Assembly (NCBI GenBank): GCA_021234155.1
Contig: JAJEKV010000046.1
Span: 8,253,012-8,317,011, forward strand
From: Isoetes taiwanensis
Lineage: Eukaryota > Streptophyta > Lycopodiopsida > Isoetales > Isoetaceae
Direction of reading: 5' to 3'
Length of the DNA: 64,000 bases
Below, one piece after another: positions 33,701-43,616 of the stretch. Under the pieces are notes generated by a model, which saw only the letters and a program-made list of their open reading frames with translations, did not search any database and was not told where the DNA came from. The stretch's first letter is position 1; every line of letters starts with the position of its first letter. A program made the translations under genes and the position numbers.

Positions 33701-34522
33701 TTCTCCCCCCCTTAGGACAATCTTTGTCCCCAAAGATTGTGCTAAGGTGACGAGCCTATCTATCCTGCAAAACAACATAAGATCCTACACTTAAGTTTAA
33801 TTTAAACGATCAACTTCCTATTAAAGTTAAATGTCAAAATTTAGGCTATATTTGTACTTATACAAAATTATATAGCCTTAACAAGGTTACTTCTTACAAT
33901 AATTCAAAACATTATTATAAGAATTATTAGGGTTCATAATCTAAATTATGGTTCCCCCATCTTCTCGTAATGCGCCCCACTCGAAGCTCCTTCTCACTTG
34001 CCTGCACATGGAGCACATTACGTTAGTTTAATTAATAAGTTTGTGGTTTTAGGGGACCACCCCCCTTACCATACCTTGCACTCGATCATGGCCCTTCCGG
34101 ATTTGAGCTTAAGAACCATTTAAGATGATCCCATCATCGCCCATGATCAAGTGCTACCTTGTACTCGGTTACCCGGTGCCGAGTACCCCTAGTGCATCAT
34201 GCCTCAAGGGTTTTAAGCTAGGGAACGTCTCACGATCCCATCATCGCACATGATCACTTTGACCTTCACCATGACCCCCCTATGGCCAGGTGTGCGAACC
34301 CCACATCGTGGCATAGAGAGCATCCGACCGATGTCCCATCATCGCGCACCATGCCATGACCCTATTGGTCATGCGCACCTCTTGGTGCATGTTGGCCTAG
34401 AGAATGCCTTAAAGGCTTATCTCATCATCGCCCACATGTTCCAAGATTCTGGCCTATGCATTCTACTAGCTAGAATACATCTACCAGAACTAGAGGCTAA
34501 CTAAGGAACACACTAGCTAACC
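33701..34522. other. Non-coding 3' interior of element C
   Basis: About 820 bp between LTR and pol. The first part is AT-rich. Then comes a C-rich stretch with CCATCATCGC-type blocks repeated near 34130, 34220, 34340 and 34420. I see no gene. A purine tract candidate on the - strand lies beside the LTR: plus-strand CCCCCCCTT at 33705-33713 reads AAGGGGGGG. Confidence 0.5.
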
Positions 34523-35113
34523 TCATGGCAAGTCGGGGTCGACCAAGTCGGAAACGACTCGCCCATCAAACTCTTCCATAAACTCTGGGTATTGCTTCTC
34601 CAAATCCTGCTTCAATACCCATGTCGCGTCTTCCACGGGCAAGTGCTTCCACTTGACCAAATACTGGAGGAACTGAGACCTCCTAGTCTTCTTGAATGAC
34701 TTATCAAGAAGTAACTCAGGCACAATTTCAACTTGCTCCTCCGTCATTTCCAACAAGGTTGGAGTATCCAAGACCTCCTCAGGGTTAGGATTGTGCCTTT
34801 TCAATAAACTTACGTGGAAGACCTTGTGAACTTTGAGATGGGCTGGAAGATCCAACTTGTAGGCTTGGGAGCCCACTCTCTCCAAAATCTTGAACGGACC
34901 AGCCCACCTAGGGGCAAGCTTCTTGCAACTCCCAATCCGAAGCTTAGCTTGCTTAACCTTGATCTTCAACCACACGCTATCGCCTACCTTGAACTCTCTT
35001 ACGGTCCTTGGCAGGTTTGCTCAAGAACACTCTTCGACTTCTTTGCCGCTAAGAGGTAACCCCTCACTTCTTCCACCAATTGTTGCATATCTCCTAGCAT
35101 CTGCTGGGACACT
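34523..35113 (-). pseudogene. Element C integrase C-terminus and chromodomain
   Basis: The frame 34523-34975 begins with the integrase end: KLAPRWAGPFKILERVGSQA and VHKVFHVSLLKRHNP. A chromodomain follows at about residues 85-140: EIVPELLLDKSFKKTRRSQF, QYLVKWKHLPVEDATWVL, with the W-K and A-T-W blocks of the family. Chromoviral chromodomains guide integration, in known cases by binding methylated H3 tails or other chromatin marks. Whether this copy has the full aromatic cage cannot be judged by eye. The part 34976-35113 is in another frame. Confidence 0.88.
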
Positions 35114-35707
35114 TCAACCTTTGACACGGGATTGTGCCAAGTGTCCGGGGTTAAGCTTCTTGGTACCGTAATTTACCATGAAAGGAGACATCTGAGATGA
35201 CTCCTGCTTGGCACTATTGTAGGCGAATTCCACCAAGTGGATATACTCATCCCACTTGAACTGCTTATTCCACACAAAGCTTCTAAGCATATCTTCAATG
35301 ATTCGATTCGTCCTCTCCGTCTGACCATCTGTTTGGGGATGATAAGCTGTGCTCATGGAGAGCTTCGTCTGAATGGTGCTAAAGAGATCCTGCCAAAAAG
35401 CACTCATAAACTTAGAATCTCTATCAGATATTATCTCCCGAGGCATGCCATGGAGCCTAAAAATCTCCTTCACAAATAGCTTGGCAGTATCTAATGCTGT
35501 GTCGGTAGTTCTACAAGGCACAAAATGTGCCATCTTAGATAATTTGTCTACTACGACCATCAATGCATCCTTGCCTCGAAGAGTCTTGGGGAGTCCTGTG
35601 ATAAAATCCATACTTACCACTTCCCCTTCGCATTGAGCACTGCTAGAGGTTCCAAAGCTCCTGGAATTCGAAGCTGCTCCGCTTTGGTCTGCTGACACAA
35701 CTGGCAT
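35114..35707 (-). pseudogene. Element C integrase catalytic core
   Basis: The DDE core is complete: VSMDFITGLPKTLRGKDA (first Asp), REIISDRDSKFMSAFWQDL (second Asp), STAYHPQTDGQTERTNRII (Glu), then WDEYIHLVEFAYNSAKQES. A frame change near 35640 separates it from the zinc region in the upstream ORF. The motif style is that of chromoviruses, unlike elements A and Z. Confidence 0.9.
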
Positions 35708-36447
35708 TCCCGAATATACCTGGCTATCTGTTTCTTCATCCCTGGCCAGAAATAACTACTTCGAATCTTGAAGTAGGTCTTCATAAACCCTGCATGCCCT
35801 GCTATTGGGCTGTTGTGTGTGTCATGAAGAATTAACTTCCTTATACCTGACGATTCGGGTACACACAACTTATGCTTATGATATAACAAGTTGCCTTCCT
35901 TCTTATAATGCTTGAAGGCTTCTCGTTCCTTATCTGTTCTAGCCTCCCTAGAGAGGCTTTCCCACACCTCCTTGAAATCACCATCAAATGGTAATGTCTC
36001 TTCAATTTTCTTGCCATACCCACTCGAAAGAGTTGATATAGCATTACAATGTGTTCTCGTCTCAAGGGGTCTTCTAGAAAGAGCATCGGCGACCACATTC
36101 AACTTACCTGGCTTATAGGCAATCTCAAAGTCATACTCTTCTAGGAATTCCATCCACCTCCTTTGCCTTAGATTAAGGAGAGGTTGGGTAAAGATGTACT
36201 GGAGGCTCTGGTGATCAGTATCTAACTGAAACTTCCTCCCGAGCAAATAATGCCTCCAAATATGAAGAGCTCTGACAATAGCTAGAAGTTCCTGATCATG
36301 GGTTGGATAGCGCTGCTTAGTGTCGTTCAACTTCTTGGAATCATAAGCTATTACTCTTCCTTCTTGCATAAGGACTCCCATTGCCGCTATCTTGCTTGCA
36401 TCTGTTGCTACTATCTTATCCTTGTGCGGATGCGGCGGAACTAGCAC
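35614..36447 (-). pseudogene. Element C RNase H and integrase zinc region
   Basis: RNase H reads DKIVATDASKIAAMGVLMQE (catalytic Asp), AYDSKKLNDTKQRYPTHDQE (Glu) and LDTDHQSLQYIF. The integrase zinc-binding domain follows: HNSPIAGHAGFMKTYFKIRS and CQLCQQTK. Domains are in normal chromovirus order. The ORF begins mid-domain because of a break at about 36450. Confidence 0.9.
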
Positions 36448-36459
36448 CGGTGTTTGTTG

Positions 36460-37500
36460 TTAAGGCCTCCTTAAGCTTTTCAAATGAAGCTTGAACATTT
36501 TCTAACCAATGTGTTCTCCAATCTTTCACCTTAACACTCTTAGTGAGGTCCGTCAAAGGGGACGCCCACTTAGCTAAGTCCTTCACGAACTTTTTCGTAA
36601 TAAACCGCCGGACCTAGAAAGCTTCTTACTTCCGCCACACATTCTTTGAGCTGGCCAATCTACTACTTGCCTCGATCTTTTGTGGGGTCGGTGGAGATCC
36701 CTTCGCCCGATATGACATGGCCCAAGTACTCCACTCTTTCAGTAGCAAAGTGGCATTTGGAGAGCTTTCCATACAAACGATGCCGCCTCAACTTCTCTAA
36801 CACCCTTCTCAAAATCGACTATGATCTTCAATGGACTTCTTTGTAGACTAGAATGTCGTCGAAGAAGACAATGACAAACTCATCTAGAAAATCCCGAAGA
36901 CGTCATTCATGAGGCGCATAAAAGTTCTTTGGAGCATTCGACAATCCAAAGGGCATTACCGTAAACTCAAAATGACCATACCGTGTTCTAAAGGCGGTCT
37001 TATGGATATCTTCTTCCTTTATCCTTATTTGGTGGTATCCTGACCTTAAGTCAATTTTAGAGAATACCTTTGCTCCTTGGAGCTGGTCCATCAAATCGTC
37101 TGCCCTTGGCAATGCATACTTATTCTTTATCGCCGCGCTTGTTGGTGGCGATAGTCTATGCACATTCTTAAACTGCCATCTTTCTTCTTCACGAAGAGTA
37201 TGGGTGCTCCAAAAGGAGACACACTTGCTCTAATAAAACCAAGCTCAAGCAATTCCTGGAGTTGTTTCTTGAGCTCAATCAACTCCGGTGTGCTCATCCT
37301 GTATGGTGCCTTGCTAGTAGGTTTAGCATCTGGTGCCAATGTGATCTCACACTCCACACCCCTATAAGGTGGTAGCTGCCGGATTTCATCCGGAAATACA
37401 TCCTTGAATTCGAAATAAGCCTTGCTCTTGGCTTGGGCAAGCTGCTTCCCCTTTTGGTCATTTCCATCCACATTTATTGGGCTCAATTGCCTCTAATCTC
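36460..37500 (-). pseudogene. Element C reverse transcriptase
   Basis: RT is split over frames. 37127-37486 carries [20 protein letters not shown] and [18 protein letters not shown]. 36903-37163 carries [19 protein letters not shown] and [14 protein letters not shown]. Near 36840-36870 the - strand encodes VFFDDILVY, the catalytic Asp pair. The chromovirus-type RT contrasts with the MDGFSGYNQ type of A and Z. At least three frame breaks occur. Confidence 0.85.
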
Positions 37501-37990
37501 AAAATGTAATCCACCTTATTTCTTTCTATACTTTTCCTTATTTGCTTCAAAGAAATACTTTGCATAGAAGAAAGCTGTCTTCTTACCTCTCACTATGAAT
37601 TTGGTGCCGTCGGTCTTTGTCATGGCGACTTCATTGCGGTCGCATGATCGATCATGGCTTTTTCGGCCGGCTTTAGGAACTCCATTCCTACTATAAGGTC
37701 ATACCTTCCAATCTCCATGACCGCTGCCCCCATGGGCCACTTACTTCCACTAAGGTCTATGTCGAATGTAATCCTTCTCCCCTTTAGTGTGCGAATGCCG
37801 TTTTGCCATAGCAACCGGCCTTGGCTTAGACTTCAATACCTTGTTCTTCATTAGGGCAGCCAGCCTAGAGAGGCGAAGTTGTGAGAGCTACGTGTCTATG
37901 AGGACTACATATGAATTGCTATCTATGATTCCCTCGGCCGCTATCCTTTGTCGGTGATTTTCTATATCACCCGACTCAATGTTTGCATAT
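37501..37990 (-). pseudogene. Element C protease region
   Basis: At 37620-37814 the - strand reads TLKGRRITFDIDLSG and GRYDLIVGMEFLKPAEK, the D-x-I-x-G-M-x-F-L motif of chromoviral proteases. An upstream active-site-like VVLIDT lies near 37900 without a clear following S-G-A. The region is decayed. Confidence 0.65.
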
Positions 37991-39280
37991 ATGTGGCACT
38001 CACCATCTATGAAGTCCACGGGCCTCATCTTTGGTCGTCGTCTTCATCCGGCTTACGTTGGTGAATCCCAATCCATAAGCTCTCGCGCAAAAGGCTCTTT
38101 GCATGACCGAATGGGCAATCATGGGTTCGATTGCCTACGGTTGGAAGCACTGAAACAAAGCTTCTTCTCAATACATTCTGTCTCTTCTCTTTTTCGTCGG
38201 GCTGTCTAGAATACGGCTTTAACATGCTGCCCCCGATGCATTCTGCGACTTACGGTCCCCAAAGTTCTTACCCCCGAGCTCTTCCATCTGCTGGCCTCGA
38301 TGGCGGAGTTCTTTGATTGCTTACTCTGTTGCTGCCCTTTGGTGCTTGTCCGTTGACTTTCCTTTGAAGGCCGATTGTCTCTCACACGGCGTTCTTTGGA
38401 GCTTCTTCAAACTTATGGCTTTATCCTCGGCTTACCGCCCCTTGACTTAGGGTTGATTGCTTTCGGACTAGCCTTTTGATATTGCTGTTCAATCCCTCAA
38501 TATAAGTTTATTCGCTTGCCTTTCCGACACTCGGGGAACATGGAGTCTAAGTCGCATAAATTCCTCTGTATATTTTGCAACCGACAATGTACCTGGTTCA
38601 ATCTATAGAACCGCTTTGGATCTACACCGCTAGTATGTGACCTAGGCACATAATGTCAAGGAAAGCCTTCTTTGAAGGTCTTGAATCAAGAATTGTTCCT
38701 TTTGAGCTTGTTGGACTTAGCATAGCCTTTCCACCGATTCTAGCTGCCCCTATCAAGTTTCTTTGTAGCAACCTTCCCTATATCCTTATCCTTCATGCCA
38801 TAAGAGTTGCCGAACTCTTCCATCTCGTCAAGCCGGGCTTCGCCTCCATACCGACTTTGTCCTTCCCCCGAACCCGACCCAACTTCCTAGTCTTCCACAC
38901 ATTGCTCATAGCACTGTCAACTTTCTTTTGATAATCATCTTCCTTCCTTGCCCTGGCCCTTACCTGTGGAGTGTCGGACTCACTTTCTGAGCTAGAACTG
39001 TCTTGACTGTCTGAAGTGTCTGATGAACTGGAGCTAGGTGGTGTTGGACTCCTTCTGTTTCTCCTTTTCCTCTTCCTGTCCCTGACATTTCCTTGGTTGT
39101 CCTGCCCCTCCTGCTGTGGGCCTTCCTCAATGCCTTGCTGAGGTAGTGGTGGAGGTGGTGGTGGAGCAGGTGCGTATTCCTGGGCATTCATCAATGGGGT
39201 AGCCCAGTGGATCAGCTGATGCATCTGGTTCCTCATCTGGACGAGCCTTGCGTTGATTGCTTCCGGCGTCATATCGTCGT
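37991..39280 (-). pseudogene. Element C gag
   Basis: The start is probably at 39272 (MTPEAINARLVQMRNQMHQL), followed by a proline run, a basic stretch DRKRKRRNRRSP, a Ser/Asp-rich segment and DDYQKKVDSAMSNVWKTRKL. Element D has DYRKKVDSATGQCMEG at the matching place (63640-63760). The capsid and zinc-knuckle part (about 38000-38790) is broken; I see no clean CCHC box. Confidence 0.6.
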
Positions 39281-39590
39281 TGTTGTCATCTTGATCACGT
39301 CCAAATAGGTTCCTGGGTATCCACTGGTGATGTCGGCCTTGGCCTTGAGAACCTGAGCCGATGTTCCTTGCTGCAAGGATTGATCATCAATGCTTGTTAT
39401 TTAGTTTACACATGAATTATACCCGTTTACAATTAGTTTGTTGTTAGGTACAAAAGAAATCATGCGAGAATTCCACTTACAAGTCAAGATCATACTAAGT
39501 CATTAATATATAGAAGTACATTTTATGAAATACATGATAATATCAAAAGAAGATTACTTAATACAATTTAAAACTTGAAAGGAAATCTTA
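39281..39590 (-). other. Intron-like AT-rich stretch between accessory gene 2 and gag of C
   Basis: The stretch is AT-rich and ends on the - strand in CAATCCTTGCAG followed by CAAGG, which looks like a 3' splice site. Element D has an AT-rich stretch at the same place (63100-63290) ending TTGTGTATGCAG. It could be an intron of a spliced gag mRNA or a 3' untranslated region of gene 2. Confidence 0.4.
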
Positions 39591-41173
39591 TAGCTGATCA
39601 ATGTCCTCCTGAAAGCTTAAAGAAATTCTTCACATCCTTAAATCGGAGGCCTTTGCCGAGGTTGCGCAGGATGTTCCTTGTCGATCCTCCCTCGAAAGTG
39701 CTTTCGGGTCATCTCCGGTTCAGGGAGTTCAGTGCGATTCGCTTGCTCTTTGAAAGTGATCGTCCCGAGGTGGCCCTAAGCGAAGTCAAGGCAATGGGCG
39801 CTATGGACCTCTTGAAAAGGATGGCGTGATCTCGCATGGGCATATATCTTCGAAGTCTTTGCCGGCCCGAGAGTGCTATGAGAAGTGCCACTGATTCTTC
39901 CCCCCTTGGACTGAACTCCTTGTGGAAGACTACCATTTGCCCTTGGCTGAGGGCTGGAAGATAATAGCGAAGTGCCGTACCTTTACCCGTGCCTCGTGAA
40001 CCCGTGCCCTTCCTTTGAGCCGCTCCACCGTGGGCGCCCACCGCCATAAGATCTTCATGATCTCTTCACATCTTTGGTTGCATTGTCCAAGTTGATGCTT
40101 TGGACCCTTCCCTCATGCTCTGGCTCGAATCGTTCCGGGCTTTGAGCTTGGGCCCCTCCCCGGCTTGTACAAGTGTGCTCAATCTGCTTGGAATTCCTCC
40201 TCCGAAATGATGGGTTCTGTTGTCGATAGATCTCCCTTATCTGGCGGTAGGCTGCTATGTCGAACATTGTCTCCCCAAAGATAAGTGTCTCTCCGCCCGA
40301 CTCCCTTGGAATCTCCCCGGTATGAATAGTCGATGAGGTCCGTGCTTTTTCCCATGCGCTTATCATGCCTAGAAGCTCGTCGATTCAAGTCCATGTTCCC
40401 GGCAAGATGACAAGTTGAGGATGTCATTTGCTAGAATGTACTCCTCTCCGTCGATGACTATCGGCCTTGAGTTGTGATCTTAGGCCGGTGGCTCGGTGGC
40501 TCTTCCCGATGTCGTCGTCGTGCCTTGACATGTACCTCTGCATTCTTGTTGCCTCCCTGCTCTCCCATTACGGGTTTTGCTCCCCTAAGCGCTTTCGTAG
40601 TCTTCTTCAATCTGCGGGGCTGGTGCCCCAGGACGCCGTGCCCATGGTATTCGTGATGCGGAGGAATCTATGTTGAGGATCTGGTCCCGAGCCCTCACGG
40701 GTATCAAGTGGAGCTAAGTCTAAGGGCTGAAACGGAAGGTTCCCCTACTTTGTTGATTGACTTATAGTGCATGAAGAGGGCAAGGGCTGCATGCGAGATG
40801 AAAGGTACCTATGCCTATTGTGTCTGCAAGTCATGTAATCTGGCATGGTCCTAGTCCTATCCCATAGCTGCTTCTTGCCTTTGGATCCTCCCATCTCTCG
40901 ACCTAAGGCTTGGGTGAGTGTCTGCAGGGAAACCCAATTCCCTCCCCTAGGAGGTAGTCTAACTTCCCAAGGCAGGACCTGTTGGTCGTATTGGCACATG
41001 ATATCTGTGTAGTATGGTGTTCTAGACAGAGTTGCATGAAGATCAAACAAGTGGTCAAACACAGAGAAGGCTTGGTCAGCAGGGAGCTGATGGATATGGT
41101 TTGCAGCATTGTACCATCTCTCAAAGTTGCTGGGCGCCATGAAGCAAGGCAAGGTGTAGAAAATGGCTTGCAA
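39591..41173 (-). pseudogene. Element C accessory gene 2 (unknown conserved protein)
   Basis: The first ATG after the TATA box is at 41173 (MQAIFYTLPCF), with another at 41140 (MAPSNFERWYNAANH). The reading passes through at least three frames. N-terminal frame: FSVFDHLFDLHATLSRTPYY, QVLPWEVRLPPRGGNWVSLQ, MPDYMTCRHNRHRYLSS. A later frame (39709-40047) has LRYYLPALSQGQMVVFHKEF; the end has FEGGSTRNILRNLGKGLRF. Element D has KYYLPALTDGRVIIFHK and IRGGTARDILRNLGS in the same order, so the protein is conserved. Estimated length is about 500 residues. No domain is recognised. It has its own TATA box and lies between the H3-like gene and gag. Confidence 0.65.
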
Positions 41174-41230
41174 GGACCAGCCTAAGTGGCTGGGAGCAGT
41201 TCTGTTGAAGGGAAAATGGCAAATGAGGCC

Positions 41231-41240
41231 CCTTTTTATA
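41231..41240 (-). promoter_or_regulatory. Internal TATA box before accessory gene 2 of element C
   Basis: The - strand reads TATAAAAAGG, a near-ideal plant TATA box, 58 bp before the ATG at 41173 and 91 bp before that at 41140. It lies about 180 bp downstream of the nearest GC-rich hairpin. Confidence 0.65.
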
Positions 41241-41420
41241 GACTATGGTTGACCTCGGGATTCGTGCAAAAGGTACCTACATAGGAAGGCCTTGGTTCTA
41301 TGGCTATGGGTGTCCAAATGAGCTACCATGAAGTGCAAATCTAAGCAAAACAAAGCAAGAAACACTACATGGCAGTTTGTTTGGCTGAATTTGGCTGATT
41401 TGGGTCGAAAATGGGCTGAC

Positions 41421-41688
41421 CCGGGTGAATCCGCGCGAAAGGCCTCTGCGTCGCGAACGCAGACGTGTTTGGCGCGGTCTCACCCGGTTGGCCGATTTTG
41501 GAGCCAATTTTGGTCGAATTTGAGAGTTTGAAGATGCTAACATGGCTAATTGAGCTGATTCTAACCTAACTAGCAACTTATTTTGAGCAAAATTGACACC
41601 TAAAAGCATGTTTTTGGGGCAGTCGGGTGAATCCGCGCGAAACGCGCCCGCGTCGCGAACGCAGAAGCCATTGGCGCGGTCTCACCCG
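41421..41688. repeat. Two nested GC-rich hairpins in element C
   Basis: At 41421-41487 CCGGGTGA-at-CCGCGC pairs with GCGCGG-tc-TCACCCGG, and an inner TCTGCGT pairs with ACGCAGA around TCGCGA. At 41624-41688 the same outer stem recurs (CGGGTGA...TCACCCG) with a changed interior. Starts are 203 bp apart. They lie between the 3' end of the H3-like gene and the TATA box of gene 2. Confidence 0.85.
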
Positions 41689-41925
41689 GTTGCCTCGATT
41701 TTTTGCTTTTTGATGATTTGTTTTGCCAGAATTTCGTTGTAGTCATGGTTTCTAGGGTATTTCTAAGCTTGCTATAAAGAATTCTACTCCAATTGGGTTT
41801 AATTTTCCTACATTTCAAGCATCCAACATTTTTCTAGTTACAGAGGGAAATAACTTTTATATTAATAAGAAAACATAGCTACATGAAAATTTTAACTTTT
41901 CTACAAAATTTACAAAATTTGAGGC

Positions 41926-42459
41926 CTAGGGCCTCTCCCTGCGAATTCTCCGTGCTAAGTGAATATCCTTCGGCATGAGGGTGACTCTCTTAGCATGGAT
42001 GGCACAGAGATTCCCTTCCTCAAAGAGCTGCACCAGCTCTGCTTCAGCAGCCTCCTGCAGAGCCCGGGTCATTAGAGGGGTAACCCTATAATCGGTCCGG
42101 AACTGCTGCATGACTTCCCGAAGGAGACGCTCGAAGGGCGCCTTCCTTATGAGGAGATTTGTGCACATCTGGAAGTGCTTAATCTCCCTAAACACCCGGT
42201 ACCTGCTTTGTTGACCCGTGGTGGTGAACCCTTTGGGTTTTTTCGGTCTAGGTGGGGGTGGCTTAGGCTGGTTCTTCTTGACCTGCCGCCCTCGGCGACC
42301 CTCTGCACTTCGGCCGGCGGTACCATTCGTTGTACCTCGTCCGGCGGAGGTACTCTTTGTATCTTCCGTCATTTTTGCGCATAATTCCGCGATCTCGACG
42401 GACATGAATTCCCGTTCTCCACCTTCTGTTTCTTGACCACCTTTGGTGGCTCCGGCCAT
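41926..42459 (-). CDS. Histone H3-like protein of element C, histone-fold part
   Basis: A 177-residue frame whose residues 91-177 form an almost complete H3 histone fold (41929-42189): alpha[21 protein letters not shown], then [31 protein letters not shown] and [20 protein letters not shown], ending RRIRRERP and a stop. Compared with H3, loop 1 has the same length and the dimer-interface positions equivalent to H113, R116, D123 and L126 are kept, as are R63/K64, R69 and R83 (DNA contacts). Changes include K56 to Met and Q68 to Glu. This is H3-like rather than CENH3-like. Residues 1-90 are a basic Pro/Lys linker ([19 protein letters not shown]). It is in sense with the element. Sequence and position argue for a captured H3. 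Confidence 0.9.
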   Translation of the reverse strand: MAGATKGGQETEGGEREFMSVEIAELCAKMTEDTKSTSAGRGTTNGTAGRSAEGRRGRQVKKNQPKPPPPRPKKPKGFTTTGQQSRYRVFREIKHFQMCTNLLIRKAPFERLLREVMQQFRTDYRVTPLMTRALQEAAEAELVQLFEEGNLCAIHAKRVTLMPKDIHLARRIRRERP

Positions 42460-43034
42460 TTAGGGTAAGGTGGTCTCGCGTCGGGGCCCTGCTGCTCCTC
42501 CTCCTCCTCGTCTTCTCCCTCTTCCTGTACCTCCTCCTCTTCACGAGGCTCTTCAATAACGGCGGTGGCAGTGCATGGTTTCTTTCTTGGCCCTTCTTTC
42601 CGCGCTTTGAGCTCATTTTCGCTCCCTCTTCTTCCTAGCAGCCTTCTCCTCCGGCCACTCTGCAACTTTTTCCTTGCCCTTCTTCTTTGGTGCTGAAGGG
42701 CCCGCCTCTTGAGTTTGGTGCTGCTGCCCGCCCACCTGTTCTTCAACCTGCTCTTCTACCTCGGTGTCCGTCGAGGGCCCAAAGTGGCGGGACTCGCCGG
42801 TTCTCTGGGTGCCCGCCGATGAAGAGCTGCTGCTTCAGGCTAGGTCGTCCTCCTCGAAGCATCATGGAAGGAGTAAATTCATTGCTTCTGGCTTCTTGTG
42901 GGGAGACTCCTCATCTCTCGGCCCGGTCGAAGGTGCTCGGGAACCTTCTTGACATGCCGTCCTGGCTGAAACTTAGCCATTGAGAGGGTGGAAATTTCGT
43001 TATACTTCCTGGCTGTTTGTTTAGTGCATGCCAT
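42460..43034 (-). pseudogene. Histone H3-like protein of element C, N-tail and acidic linker (frame-broken)
   Basis: The start at 43034 gives MACTKQTARKYNEISTLSMA, a clear match to the H3 tail with K4, T6, R8 and K9 kept and S10 replaced by Tyr. KKVPEHLRPGRE follows, and this frame stops at 42879. The linker continues in other frames with SSSSSAGTQRTGES, KKKGKEKVAEWPEEKA and an acid run EEEEVQEEGEDEEEEEQQG before the fold ORF. Fragment E has the same layout in one frame, which shows that the linker is real coding sequence. At least two frame breaks separate tail and fold in this copy. Confidence 0.8.
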
Positions 43035-43119
43035 ATCTTACGGTTCAAGAAATGGATGACGTAAAGCTGAGCAAGAGACAGGTGGTGGTGGGAAAGGTTG
43101 GAGAGAGAATGAGGTGTCA

Positions 43120-43133
43120 GATATTTAAAAAGG
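43120..43133 (-). promoter_or_regulatory. Internal TATA box before the H3-like gene of element C
   Basis: The - strand reads CCTTTTTAAATATC about 86 bp before the ATG. Fragment E has the same motif (50110-50123) before its H3 tail, although the DNA between motif and ATG differs. The sequence CCGTAAGATATGG around the start codon is also shared by C and E. Confidence 0.6.
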
Positions 43134-43139
43134 AGGGTC

Positions 43140-43603
43140 CCTAGGAATATTCTCCCACCATAATTACCCCTATTTATTAGCCTCCCTTATTAATTATCCA
43201 ATATTTAGTAATTATTTAATCATTAAGGTGTATATTATTCCTATTTTAATTCGTATTTATACTTAAAAATTTTCGAATTTCCTAATGGTTTGATGTGCTA
43301 ATTATGGATTCGCGCCATTTTTCACTCGGGTCTCCGATTGGCATGATTCTTCGACCCATTTTATGTGAAATTTGATGCAGATACATAATTTCCACACCAA
43401 TTAACTAGAGGATAAATTCGACTCATTCATTTCTTCGTCTAATACTTAAGCTATTTTCGAACCCACTACCTAAGAGAATTTTTTTTTTTTTTTCCTTATT
43501 TTCGAGGTTCGATGGTGGAAATTTTTATTTCACACCCCTATAAGCTTGTTAGACTACTTTCAAGGTTATGGTCAGTGCTAGTTCCTGGTCAACCAAGAAC
43601 ATC
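43140..43603 (-). other. Leader of element C between primer site and H3-like gene
   Basis: An AT-rich leader, non-coding. It is clearly similar to 50130-50430 of fragment E, with shared blocks such as GATTCTTCGACCCATTTT. An imperfect inverted pair TTTTTCAC / GTGAAAT is present. It presumably includes upstream control sequence of the H3-like gene and possibly packaging signals; neither is shown. Confidence 0.5.
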
Positions 43604-43615
43604 GCTCTGATACCA
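43604..43615 (-). promoter_or_regulatory. Primer binding site of element C (initiator-Met type)
   Basis: The - strand reads TGGTATCAGAGC one base from the LTR, the standard plant LTR-element primer site complementary to initiator tRNA-Met. Confidence 0.9.
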
Positions 43616-43616
43616 T

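Noticed and set aside
41926-42459. Centromeric H3 (CENH3) identity for the histone fold
   Set aside because: Loop 1 has the canonical H3 length and the C-terminal helix follows [13 protein letters not shown], both closer to ordinary H3 than to plant CENH3; the N-tail is also H3-like.
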